From Linnemannia hyalina (taxonomy: Eukaryota; Mortierellomycota; Mortierellomycetes; Mortierellales; Mortierellaceae): a stretch of 64,000 nt of DNA. Below are positions 11,324-23,900 of this stretch, in pieces. The stretch spans positions 992,001 through 1,056,000 of the forward strand of contig JAHRHY010000003.1 of the NCBI GenBank assembly GCA_019671135.1, given 5' to 3'. The position numbers and the translations under genes were made by a program. The stretch's first letter is position 1. Each line of letters opens with the position of its first letter. Under the pieces are notes generated by a model. The model worked only from the letters and a program-made list of their open reading frames with translations, was not told the DNA's origin and searched no databases.

Positions 11324-14300
11324 TAGAGCTGGTGTATGTGTATCTTTATCCTGCTGGTTGACCGATGGTTATCTATCACACATAGAAAATGAAAGTAAAG
11401 TGCTGTGAGTGGGTGATTAAGTTACCACGAGTGTCACGACGTGGTTGCTGCTGTTGTTGTTGTCGGTACTGTTGTTATGTCATCGTTTGAGTGCTCCTCT
11501 TCTCCTGTTTGTTTGCGCCTTTGGTTTGTGTATCCAACGTGTAAGGAGATAAAAAAAAACTCGTCCTGTGTCGGTACAAAGTGTGCGAGTTTATAAAGAT
11601 GGAGATGAGCCGGTTAAGGTGAGAGCCCTCTGCCATTTATGAGCGAGTAAATTTTCTATCGCCTTGCTTGCGTTTATATCCAGCCAACACATATTTTGCC
11701 TCCTTGAGTGGTTGAAACCGAACCACTTCATCCTGTCCCGAGTTTCGCACAAAAGGCGTCAAGTCCATCCATCTGCCCCCTCTGGATAAACCCAACCAAC
11801 CAAACAAGGAACAGAAGGCCCGAGTTGCCAAAATAATGTTTGCACTATTTCGATTGAGTGTGTGCCTGAATTGCCCCATGCATGGCATACAATGGTCAAA
11901 ACCCTCGTTGGGGAGAGACTCCTGCCACAACAGGTGAGAAGTTTTGGCGTAAAAAGAGGCAGTAGGTAGGGAGTGGTTTTTTTTCTACCCCCGTCGGGTC
12001 CGCCAGCTCATAATCCATTGATATCTCACTTCCTCTTACAGTCTCTCACATACATCCATACACTCTTCTCTTTCCTTTTTTCGAGAGCTTTTTGAGCAAA
12101 GACGAATTGTTAATATTGCAATATTCATCCGATAGCTGGATAACAGACTTTTGTCGGGCGAAACACACCCAAAAAGAAAGAGAAAGGTAGTAAAGAGAGC
12201 AGTGGTGAGCTGGTTTGAGAGAGGAGAGGGATGGGGCGAATGAGGAGGGAACGAAGGGGGGTAGGCGTTGCATTAAAACAACACAAGATTGAATCCTTGG
12301 TTGTATGGTGATGGTGGTAGTTGTAGTTATCGTTGCTGTTGTGTTGCAATGCTGAATGGTAGATGGAGTGCCGATGTGATGTTGAAAAAAAGGGAGACTA
12401 ACGGCGTTGAACGGGTATGTGCCTGAATGTGGAAGGGAGGGGAAGAGAGAATGGTTACTTACAAGTTGAAGGGGGGTAAGAAGAGCGTTGGTTATTGTTG
12501 ATGGAGAAAGGAGAGAGAGAGGGAAGGGAAGGGAACGGAAGGGAAGGGAGGATGAGTGAATGAAGTGATGAGGCGTGAAGAAATAAGGATAAGACAAAGA
12601 AGGGAGTCGGAGGGAAGGAGAGGGGAGGGTGTGAGTCTGAGAATAATAATAAAAAATGATAGGAATGGGAGTGAAGGGAGGGAGGGTTGATACTAAAAGG
12701 CAAGAAGAAGAAGAGAAAGAAGAAAGCAAGAAGGCGAATGGACAAGGGAACAAAGGGAACAAAAACAAAAAAGGACCATGGAGAGAGGGCTTATGGTTAA
12801 CGGAAGAGGCGGGCGGGTGTGTTTATACGAGGTCGATTGGAGTCGGTTCACTTGACCACTGTCTCATTGAGTACATTAGACAGGCAGGTAGACAGCACCA
12901 TCGGACAGGAAATGCGCACAAGGAAAAGAGAAGGGGCACCGTGACCATCTGGCCACTTGCTTCTTGCACTTGACTAGACCCTACGTTCAAGAAAAAAAAG
13001 ATACCCTCACCGTCAATAGAATCGTATCGTATCTCTTTTGTTGATTGTGTATTTTTCTCTCCTTTGGTCATTCTCGTTGCACTTTGTCAACAAACAACAA
13101 ACAACAAACAACAAGAGACTCGCGTTTAGACTTATTCATTCTCTTTGCTCCGTCTTGATCGAAGGCATCTTCTGTCGTCAACAATTGACGTTGTAACTCA
13201 AATGACGACGTCGTCTTCATCTCTCTTTCGCTCTAAGTAATAGTCGGGAAACGACTCCTGTTTGACCATCATTGTCTGCCATCATCATCGAGTCAACGAT
13301 TTAATTTTTGACCCATGCAACTCAGTCATGTCCTTCTTCATACTAATGCCTGCACAAACATTAACGCAAAATACCAACACCACTTACTCCGCCTAATTAC
13401 CACGACCCTGCCGCTACCATATTGCCTCTCCACCAGCCACCCACACACATTTTATTTTTTATTTTTGTTTGTCCGCAAGCAGCAGAGGATTTATTTTTAT
13501 CCTTCTAGGTCCAACAAACAATCCAAACAGAGTCGTTCATTCGAATACGGGCGGAGAGAAACAGGGGGGACCATGAAAAAAAAGGAAGTAACAATGCGGT
13601 AGAACTGAACCCTGTTCATTGTTGAAACAAAGGAGAAAAGGCAAAGGGAATAGAAGGAGGTCAGTGGGCACATGGATAGCTCACCACCACTCCCTTCCCT
13701 CCTCGCCCATCCGCAGTCCCAATCAACCGCTCCTTCTTTTCACTTCTTTCTTCTAAAGCTTTTTTGTTTTTTTTCTTTGGCTTGTTGTTTTCTTTTTTTG
13801 TCGTTTTGAGCTGGGCAAATGGACAATCCATAGTTGCGAGAAGGGAGGCATCGTTCAGATTATTGTACTGTACCTGAAAAAAAAAAATGAATGAGAAACG
13901 TGCGTCCGACCGAAGGTTCGTTAGTCAAACAACAATCAGGAACAATGCCATGCACTCTCCTCACACACCACGAATAGAAATAAAGTCTACCTCACCCCCC
14001 TGTCCCTGAGACACCCTGACCATTCCTCTCCCTTTCTCCTTTCGCCCCTTGCTTATTTTTAAAACCCTTCGTTCAGCAAGCAAAGGGATCGGCATAGCAC
14101 CCATGCGATCGAGGTCATTGGTTTGCACACCTCTTTATTGCGGACAATGAGTATGGTAAAAAAAGAACGAACCACGGTGTTGGAGCATGCAAAAAGATTT
14201 TCCATGCTAGTCTTGTTTCTATTCCTGGCTCGTGGTCCCTTTTGGTCGTTGATGTTGAAGGGAGGTCCCACGCAAAAAAAAATGCTTGTGTGCCTCGAGA

Positions 14301-14785
14301 CGAAGGAAGAAGATAAAAAGGGAGAGGAAGTGCAGAGAGAGATCATGATAACGAGAAACAAAAATGCAAGGGTGACAGCGAAGGGCGAGAGAGATGAGAA
14401 ATGACTGCCTAAAATATGCCTAAAATGTTCTAAAGGGACGCACACAGACAGAAGGTGAGCGTGAGAAAGAGCGATAGTAAAGCATGAAGGTATCCTTCGA
14501 AGCAAAGAAAAAGCAAGGGAAAACGCGCACACGACCAAACGAAACACTCATTTTAGATCCCTTCTCTCGGCGTTGTTTGATATCGTCATACATTGAACAT
14601 GTACCCATCCTCACCTCCGTAATGTACTCTCTTCACCCACTCAAAACGCATTCAATCGTAATTGTTCGGATATTATTATTATTATTATGTGTATGTAGGT
14701 AGACTACGGTACTGAATAGATGTTAGATAAAAAGCGTGGGGCAGACATGTACCACCCCCAAAATCCTTCATAACGGACGCTTCCC
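11324..14785. other. long intergenic region, no gene supported
   Basis: About 3.4 kb separate two minus-strand genes. It contains purine-rich tracts (12430-12770, repeated GGGAAGG units), T/C-rich blocks and several homopolymers. A 240-codon minus-strand frame at 12046-12768 is the shadow of the purine tract (Ser/Phe/Pro/Leu-rich, no domain). The last few hundred bases are the 3' flank of the MFS gene. No coding or RNA gene could be supported. Confidence 0.5.
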
Positions 14786-16930
14786 TCATCCAGAGCCGTC
14801 ATAGACATTAGCTCCACGACGGGCCAAAAGATCCTGCTGTCGACGCTTCTCAACAAACGCAGCCCACTCTGCCTCCTCTTGCTCCTTGGTCAACCACTGG
14901 AAACCAAACGCCCCAATTCGGACCAACCGTCCAAACACTCTCATCCTCGCAAACTCCCCATTGGCCTTTGGCAACAACCTATCATGGATATGAGTCCCCA
15001 CGAACAAGAGGAACAGGAATCCAACACAGGCAACAGCCAGGATCCAATGCAAGTTAACGGAATACACAAATGCATCACGGATGGTGTAGCCAGACTCGAG
15101 GAGGTGGTTGTAGATCCCGGTGAAGAGCAGTCCTCCACCGACACCGGCCAGTGACCAGGCGGTGAGGATGATGCCATGCAGGGCGCCAATGTTCGAGGGT
15201 CCAAACATGTCGCACAGGAAGGCAGGGATACAACCGAACCCGCCACCATAACAGGCCGTCAGGACCCAGATGACCAACAAGAACGCCCAATAAACCTGCT
15301 TCTCCAAGATGGTAGGTAGTGCCGCGAGGATGATGACCTGAGCCAACAACATCACAAAGAACGAGTTCTTGCGGCCCAGACGGTCAGACATAGTCGAGAA
15401 GAAGAGTCGTCCACCCAGATTGAATCCACCGTTGATCGCCACAATCGTCGCCGACGTGGCCTCATCCTTGTTGAAGATATCCTTTGTGATGTTGGCGAGT
15501 CGAGATAGGACGACGAGCCCGGCGACAGAGTTTCCGAAAAACATGATGTACATAATTCGGTACTCGCTCGAAAAGATGGCCGAGCTCAGAGCCATATTCA
15601 CGCCGGGATCCCGGAAATCCTGCACCGCCTTTTCGTCCAAATGTGCCTCCACATCTGGAATCACTTCTGCTTTATCGCCATGAGCAGCAGCAGTGAGAGA
15701 ATCGCCTCCCTCGACTTTGTTGCGGTACATATCCATCCCATTGACCTGGAACCCAGGTGGTGGGACACGGAAAACCATCGCACAGACCAACATCGCAGCA
15801 AAGTAACAGCACCCCAACACCACAAACGTCATCGGCAACCCAACCTCAGCAATCAACGGCTGAGGAACCTTGGCCAAGATAATCGATCCAGCACCAAACC
15901 CACAGACTGCGAAACCCGCAGCAAGACCACGACGATCAGGGAACCATTTCTGCAACGCCGACACGGGCGAGATGTAACAAAGACCTAACCCTGCACCGCC
16001 GAGGACACCGTATCCGAAGTAGAGAAGGGCCATGATCTTGGCGTAGATGCCGATGGCGGCGATCATGTTGCCGAGGAAGAAGACGGTTGCTCCGAGGATC
16101 GCAGCCAGACGAGGGCCGTTTCGTTCTAGCCATGGACCATTCACTGCCGCTGAAATACCAAAGCATCCTGTTTGGAGGGGAAAGAAAAATGGACAGGTTA
16201 GATCGCGCGGTCAGATGGAAGATAAAACATGAGGGCTGGGCCTATTTGCGTTCCTTCTGTGCACTGCCCCTAAAATGCTTTCAATTGGCAAACCAAACGT
16301 CCAAAATCTACAAAAAAAATATGTTCATAGCTGGGCCGCTGAGGCAATAAAAAACAAAAGCAAAAGAACTCACCGACGGCAATGTAGAAGGTTATGGGGG
16401 CGTTATGGACAAGCGGTGCATATTGGCTTGTGGCGGCGTTGTGGCTCAGGCCATAGATGTATCCGTCAATTGGATCATTGAATACCGACCCTACGGTATG
16501 CAATGGAGGAAAAGGAGCGAATGTGTCAGCGTATTTGATAGTCCCTTTTTCACCTGAGAGGAAGGCTGTTTCAGAGAAATCAAAATGGCAATTGGTCTGT
16601 GCGAAGAATGACTTACAGGCATAGAGGGATCCACAAATGGCTTGGAAGCTGCAGTGGAAGGCGAGAAGAGAGAAGAATGCATGAGACGACAACACTCTAA
16701 GAGATTTGGATGCATCAAACACAACCTCGCATGCGGAGTAAAGAAACGTACATGAAGGCAGTAGGGAACATGACCCAGCGGTTGAAAGGGATCCCACATA
16801 GAATGGTCTTCTCGCTTTCTATGGTACGCGAGGACCTGTGGTAGGTCGTGTCACTATAGTGCTTATGGATCGCTCGGACAAGAGCATTGTTCGACATCGA
16901 CTCTGGGTTCGTAGACGCCTGTGTCGCCAT
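14786..16930 (-). CDS. major facilitator superfamily transporter, OFA (oxalate/formate antiporter)-like
   Basis: Four exons on the minus strand: 16930-16752, 16648-16617, 16490-16374 and 16167-14786, giving 569 residues with phases agreeing at every junction. About 45 polar residues precede the first membrane helix. The protein has about 12 helices in two halves separated by a charged loop. The first half carries YAWSVFNDPIDG and GCFGISAAVNGPWLERNGPR, and the sequence GLGLCYISPVSALQKWFPDR is typical of the OFA/monocarboxylate type of MFS carriers. The second half contains the motif-A-like SDRLGRKNSFF. The C-terminal tail is basic and coiled-coil prone. The substrate cannot be read from the sequence; small organic acids are a guess from the family. 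It probably sits in the plasma membrane. Confidence 0.88.
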
Positions 16931-17909
16931 CTTGTTGTGCTACTGTTTGAGGAATTTGAAGATGGCGTGTTTGTGAGTGAGGGAAGCAAAGAATAGCGGC
17001 GGAAGGTGTGTTCGTGGGCAGTAAGGTGGACGACAAAGAAAGAGATGCATGTTCCTGGTACCAACCTGGGTGTTTGCCTCGAGGATGGGGATGAAGGAAG
17101 AGAGTTCAAGTTAAATATGAAGGAGATGAAATGAAAATGGCTCGAGATGAAAGGACGAGAAGGAGTAGAGAAAGAGATGATATGAATGACAAAGGCGATA
17201 AGAACAGGAGAGATGGAAGAAGCGTCGGTGTAGCGGGGGACGAAGGGAGACGACGCTCATTTTATGAATGAAAAATAATATCAGCGCGTCCAGGACACCG
17301 AACGGGGAGATGAGGACAAGAGGAGCATGGGGCATCTTCAACTGGCTTGTTGCGCTCATCCCTCTTCCTCCTTCCCTCCTTTCCAGGTCGGTCGCCAGGA
17401 TAAAAGAGAGAGAGAGAGAGAGGTGGACATGACCCCCTTTCTCACCTTTCTTCTTCATCGTCGTCATCTTGGACACCATGTCATCCAGTCGTTCATTCAC
17501 TCGTTCGTGGTATACAACAAGGTTGCCAGATCTCCCTGCATACACATGTTCATCCTCCCATCCCTCTTTTTTTTCTTACTTCTCGTTTTGCATTCGTCCC
17601 CTTTCCCGCCTCCCCTCTCTTCTCTCTTCAAAAAAAAATCCATCCCTCGACTCCTCTTCTTCCCTCCGTTTTGAACAAAAAAATTCGTGATTTTAATTCT
17701 TCTTTTGCTTACCTATTACCCACTCCTCCTCTTCTTCTCGTTTTCTAGGCATCAAAAAATGAATAACACGGATGTCTTTAGAAGGGTTGACCAAACCAAG
17801 GAACAAATGACTACTCAGATTGTTCGATCCCTGGTAACGAAAGGAGGCCAAAGGAGGGTAACAAAATCTGAGTTTGATAGACATTCGTGCAGAGGAGGTG
17901 TAGTTTTGT

Positions 17910-17942
<33 letters not shown>

Positions 17943-18770
17943 GCCTGGTTTCAACGAATGAGCTAGTAAAACAACTGGCAGACTGGCAGTAAAAACGTTG
18001 TTACCCGCCCCGCAACTCTCCCTCCTTGAACAACCAAGAAAAAAAAACGCTCTATCGAAACGAGGCCTTCCTACTCCTAGACACATCCTTCTTCACTCCC
18101 CTCTCCCCCTTGAAAAAAAATTGGCATTCGTCACAGAAGAATGTGGCCAAGGAGGCGCAAAAGGGCGTCGTGAGGGGTGAGGTGAACTGACACAAGTAAG
18201 CATTGGTAAACGCACAAAGAACGAAATGTACGAAAAACGACTACATCTAAAAATGAACGCCCCCAACCCCCTCTTCTGCCTTTGTTTTCTTGGGCTTACT
18301 TTTTGCATGACCATCATCATCTTGTTTTCTCACATTCCTGGCTTTACATATCGGAAAAAAAAATATAGGGACAAAGCAAGAGAGACAATGCATGCCACGG
18401 GGTAGTTCATGATTGCCTCCTGTGCTGCATAAGCACTATGTTCTTTGTTTTTCCTCCTCACTCTTTGCGGACCATCAAGAAAGCCGCCGAAAGCCAAAAA
18501 CAAAAAGATAAACGGTTGGTTTTGGTAATATGTTACAATGCTTCTAAATACGAAATAAATGAAAAACTATGAGCAGTGCGCCCAGAGTCCTGTTGTTTAA
18601 AATGTCTATGGTCCTGTCCTTGAGTTGCTTCCCTGTTTAATTGTCCTTCCTAGAAAGCATTGAAAGTCATACGCGGGAAGGAATTAACGGTCGGCGTATA
18701 GTCCTTGCATAATTATCCAGTCCCGCCAGCGAGTGAGTGCGTTCAATACAATGGAATGTATGACCACCAC
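16931..18770. other. intergenic region with a 30-base T run
   Basis: This is the upstream region of the MFS gene and the 3' flank of the prohibitin gene. It includes a GA microsatellite at about 17406-17422 and an uninterrupted run of 30 T at 17912-17941. No gene is seen. Confidence 0.55.
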
Positions 18771-20473
18771 TTACTTCTGCTCGCTGACGTTCAAAAGCAA
18801 GGTGTCGGCATCCAACATGACACGGTTGGAGGAATGAGAGATGATGGTAGCAATCTCACGAGCAACCTCAATCTTCCTGAGCTCAATGAATCCAGGCTTG
18901 TTCTTGATGGCTATTTTATCATTTCGTCAAAACAATGTGAATAGTATTAGAACCAGCAATACAGGGAACTGATCATAGCGGATCGAAATGAAAAGAACAA
19001 GGTGCAAACGCAATATTGAGGTATGTACCGTCACCAAGGAGCTCGGCGGAACGGGCCTCTCCCTCAGCCTTGACAATGATCGACTGCTTCTCCTGAATGG
19101 CGCGGTCGACAACGAAAGCGGCACGCTGAGCCTCCTGCTGGGCAATTTGCTTAGCCTCGACAGCTTGGGTGAACTCGGGCGAGAAGGCCATGTGGACAAT
19201 CGAGACATCGTCAAGAACCATGTTGAAGCGAGCGGCACGCTTGATCAAGTTCTCGCGAACCAAGCGGGAGACACGGTCACGCTGGGTGATAAGCTGACTG
19301 GCGTTGAACTGGGCGACGACCGACTTGGCAACCTCGTTAATAATCGAGGGCAAGACGCGCTCGTCATAATCCAGACCCAACGTGCGGTAGATCTCGGCCA
19401 AGTCGTTGACGCGAGGGCGGGACAGCACACGGACGGTGATGTTGACCATCTGCAAATCTAAAATAGTTGCATTCCGACGAAAAAACGGGATATGTCGGGT
19501 TTGAAACGGTCAGTTGCTGCAACTCTACAAACCAAGGTAATTCACGAAAGCCATCGCTGATGATAGCCTCTTCCTTCTCGGAAATGAACCCAACTCCGCT
19601 GTTCTTTGTTCCTTAAGACCTTTTGCACAAGTGCATCCTGTTGTTATTCCTGACGGTCGCTCTTTGATCGCCACCGCGGATGAAATCCAATGACCTCTCA
19701 AGGCGATCTCCCTGCGACTCTTTTACTTCCACTTGTTCCTGAATGTCATGTCCTCTGCTGTTTTCCTTCTCAACGGCAAAGAAAGGTCCACCTTGATTTA
19801 TCCAGTCGCTGTGCAAGTTGTATTCAAGTGGAAGCTAGTCGGTGAATTACCCTTGGTTCCGGTCAAGGAGGCGACGTTTCTGGGCTTGGCACGGACATCG
19901 TAGATGATGGGGGTCTCAAACCAGGGGATCACAAAGTGAGTTCCTTCGTTGAAAACCTCCTTCTGAACACCGAACACGCGCGAGTACTTGACTGCACGGT
20001 GACCTCCATCAACTAATACAATGAAAACAACGAGAAAAGGAGATGAGGGTTAGTTTCATAAGCCTTGTATGCTCGTTTTACCGACTATGCTGCTATGTCT
20101 GCGCTGCTATGTCTGCGCTGCGCTGTCTTTCTGACTTCCTGGCCACAGCAAGGCAGTTTTACTGAGCGTAAGTTATGCCAGGGTGCAACCAAGCAAAGCT
20201 GATCTGCTGCTTGTCGGCAAAAAACTTTCTCTCCATGCAAGGCTCCGCCCTTTCCCGAATGCAACATAAAAAGGGTGTGCAAGGTGTGATTCCGGGCGTC
20301 GGTGAATGAAGAAAAGTCGAGATTTGCTGTATGTGTGGTTTACCGTTGAAGAGAGAAGCGTTGAGTCCGTATCCGACTCCACCGAGAGCCAAGAGGGCGC
20401 CAACACCACCGGCGATGCCCTTTCCGCTGCCCTTGGGGAAGATTCCTCCGAGTCTGTTGAATGCCTGAGCCAT
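18771..20473 (-). CDS. PHB2: prohibitin-2, mitochondrial inner-membrane scaffold subunit
   Basis: Exons on the minus strand are 20473-20344, 20012-19851, 19457-19029 and 18910-18771, for 286 residues. PHB2 assembles with PHB1 into ring complexes in the mitochondrial inner membrane that stabilise membrane proteins and cristae. The N-terminal hydrophobic anchor (about 20-40) is followed by the SPFH/band-7 domain: [79 protein letters not shown]. The coiled-coil region holds [20 protein letters not shown] and [10 protein letters not shown] point to PHB2 rather than PHB1. The C-terminus is shorter than in animals and ends in VSEQK. All junctions keep phase. Confidence 0.95.
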
Positions 20474-20950
20474 TGTTGATTTCTGTTGTTGGTGAGAGTG
20501 GTCGGGTTGCGTGTGTGTGATGTGAAAAGAAAAAGAAAAGGGATGTGTTGGAAGCGGAGAGTGATCTGATCAGCTTTGCATCCTCCGGAGAGGGTGTTCT
20601 GGGACAGTCACACCCTCCAATGCATTTTTTCCTTTTGCAGATTTCAGGTCCGATCACTCATGTCTATGTCTGAGATCCAGTTGGTGGCAACATCTATAAG
20701 CGTAAGAGTTTGGTCGCAGCCAACAAGATCGAGGAAATAAGGGCGTCATTTTATTCATTTGGCATGGCAAAGAGGTTATTAGAAATGGTATCAAGGGCAT
20801 GGAAATAGGAAAGGACAAAAGTCAAACAAGGTGAAGCATATAGTACATGAGAGTTGAACGAAAAAGAGGAAGAGTGGAGAGGGAAGAAAGGATAGAGGAA
20901 GGAGGAAAGAGGAAGGAGGAAGGAAGTGGTATGAGAAGGAAAAGAGTCGT
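20474..20950. other. intergenic, purine-rich
   Basis: This is the promoter of the prohibitin gene and the 3' flank of FKS1. A GGAAGA-type purine tract lies at about 20865-20940. No gene is seen. Confidence 0.55.
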
Positions 20951-23900
20951 TTAGATAGGAACAAGCTTCTCCAGATGGTCAGGAAGGTAGCTCTTAAACA
21001 CCAAGGGTGCAACAATCAACATCACAAAGACAACAAACAGCAGCACAAACAGAGTGCCATATGTCCAGGCAACCTTCCTCCTCTGAGACCGCAGCTTGGC
21101 GGAAAAGATGGGTGGACGGATCTGTTTGCTGGGGCGCAACCAGAACAACATGGTCGAGTGCCACCGGTCAATCCAGGGGATCAGACAGATCGGGAACAGG
21201 ATGAATAAGATCGTGTGACCCATGATAAAGTCGCAGGCAAACATCGACATCTCGATAATCTTACAGACGTACTCGCGGAGGGGCTGCGAGATCGCATGGA
21301 ATCCAAGACCACGGCCGTGCCATTTGCCCGTCCACCAGGCGCGGTTGGTCTCGTCGTGTTTGAACTCGCGTGTCAAAAAGACGGCGATCAGGACTTTGAA
21401 GACGAAGCGTTGGACAGATATAGCGGCAATGATGCCGAGGACAGCGTGGGACATGTTCCAGGCTTCGAGGGCCCAGAGGGCCTCAAAGTGAACAATCAGC
21501 GAGATCACGGAGATGGCGTGGGCAGTGGCAGCAATGATGGATCCAAACTTGACGCAGCACATGTTCATGAGGGGGCCAAACAGGATCGAGACTCCAAACA
21601 GAGCGATCAGAACTCCGGCGTTGACAACGATGGGTCCAAGAGCAAAGACACCGATGCGGAGGAGACCACTCGTAAAGACGGCTGCGCCTATGTCGTTGAC
21701 GTCGCTGGGGAAGGACCGGACAAACATGTAACAGATCACGCACAGGGCCATCTGCAGCAGAGGGAAAACAATCTCAGAGACAAAGATGACCCCGAAGTTG
21801 GCCCTGGGGATGTCTCCACCGAGCTTCTCAGAGGGATGACCAAGTCGCTTGCGCTTGTAGCCAGTGATTCGAGTGCGGAGGGTGCGACAGTAAGAAATCC
21901 AGGAGGATACATGGGTCCTCGAATTACCGCGAGACAGCCAGCGCAAGAACTCTTGGTAGTCAAGCAGAAAGTCAGTGAAGGAGAACTGGTGTGGGTTGAA
22001 GAGGAAGGGCGAGATGACTAAAGCCAAGACTGAGACCCAGAAGTAGATCAGGTGTGGAACCCACATCGTCAGCGAGGCAAAGATCAGCATGATGAGGGTT
22101 CGCATGCCAAGGTAGAGGGATGGACCGGCGAAACGAGAGTAAAGTAGCACAAAGGGAGTACGAGTTGTCGCGAATCCACGGCCAGTAGCGATGTAGCGAG
22201 CTCCTCCGAAGGACAGGTTGGTCAAGATAGAGTTGGTGTAGATCTGGGTGACAAAGACCTCGAACAGCGGGGAGAGCGACATGAAGTGCTTGCCCAGACG
22301 GATCGTGCTCCTGGCGAATCCACGCTCCATAAACTCTTGGAGGAACAGAGGCAAGAAGGCAATGAAGAAGACTATAAAGATCGACAGGACACAGCGCTTG
22401 ATCCAGTCATAGACGGGGATCAGGTTCACACAGCCATCCTCCACGATATCCGAGCAGACATCTACCGACGACGCCATAGAGCCGATAAAGAGCATCGAGA
22501 ACAGGAACATCTGGACCGACAGCATGATGAAGATGTTGTTGATGTGGAAACCGGGGTGAGCGTAGTAGAAAGTCAAGAACCGGTCCAGGGGCAACTGAGT
22601 TCCGAGGTAGTAGTACTCGCGCGACAGCATCTGCTCTCCCATGCCCGTACCGATCTTGGTGTTGAAGTTGAGGATCGAGCCAAAACCGAGATCACGGCCC
22701 TTGCCGCACTGATAGTACTCGGAGTGCTTGATGCGCCCGCCACGGTTGAAGGCCGTCATACCGGCGTAGATATCCTCGTTCAAATGGAGACCCTTCTGTG
22801 CTTTACTCACACCTATGTCCACAGTTGCAAAAAGGAGGTGATATTCAGTTAGTCGCAGAAAAGACAACAAAAAAAAGAGCAAAAAAGAGCATAAAACAGT
22901 AGTAGCGTAGCTGAGTTACTTACCTCCGCGAGTGCTCATGTAGATAAAATTGAGAAAGTCAGGGTGGCCATAGTGGAGCTTGCCTCCGATCTTGGCCATC
23001 ATGCGTTGGGTCAGAGTACCAAAGGTCTGTTCCTTTCCAGCAGCAACATCTCCAAGAACACCAATATTCTCCGAGAAAATGTACTCGCGAGCACCAACAA
23101 TGGCCACAGGCTCGGGGACATTCTTCGAGACGATCTGGGGCGAATAGGGCGAGATAGCTGGGGTGTGGAACTGCTCAAACTCCCCGAGGACATTACGGAT
23201 CTTGAGAGCTTCCTCCAAGTAGTTGTCCTGATTGGCGTCGATCAGCTGGATATACTCGCCGCGGGTAAAAATAATCGAGTGGTTCTGGTTGTCAGACTTT
23301 CCATCACCCAAGATGGGGTTACCAGGCAAACGAATCCTGAACCGGGGCTTGCGCTTGCCATCGGGCATCAGCTCGCACTGTCCATCGATCAAGATAGAGT
23401 AGACTACCGGTTCATCGCCTTCGACCTCGGGTGGGCGCTCATCCAAGTAGGCGATCTGAAGGTTGGGGTATGCACGCAACAAGAACTCTGCATTCTCGGC
23501 CTCCTCCTTGTTGAAGATGGTGTAGCGCTGCATCGAGATCACAAACTTAAACTTTTGATTGGACATACGCTCAAGTTCGCGTTCAAGACGGTCACCATTG
23601 CCACCAAATCGTTGCACCACCTCGGGGTTCTCGACGCGGTAAAGCAGCTTGATCGCCTTGGAGTAGTTCATAAACCCAGAGACGGTACGGTACAACGTCT
23701 GAGCACGGAGTGAGGCCCAGATTCGGGTGCGGAGAGTGTACTCAGGTGCTGCTGACTTGAATCCGATGCAGTAAAAGGGCAGATCGTCGTTCTTAGACTT
23801 GCCCATTTCCTTCATGTTGTCCCTCTCTGCCTCGCCAGCCAGACCAAGACCGCTCGTCGCGCTGCTTCCAAACATGGTCGACTCTTCAGCTAGAATCTTG

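Noticed and set aside
12046..12768. 240-codon minus-strand open frame
   Set aside because: Its composition (Ser, Phe, Pro, Leu) mirrors the purine tract on the other strand; no domain or splice logic.
21215..22021. 268-codon plus-strand open frame
   Set aside because: It is antisense to the FKS1 C-terminal region, hydrophilic and without a domain.
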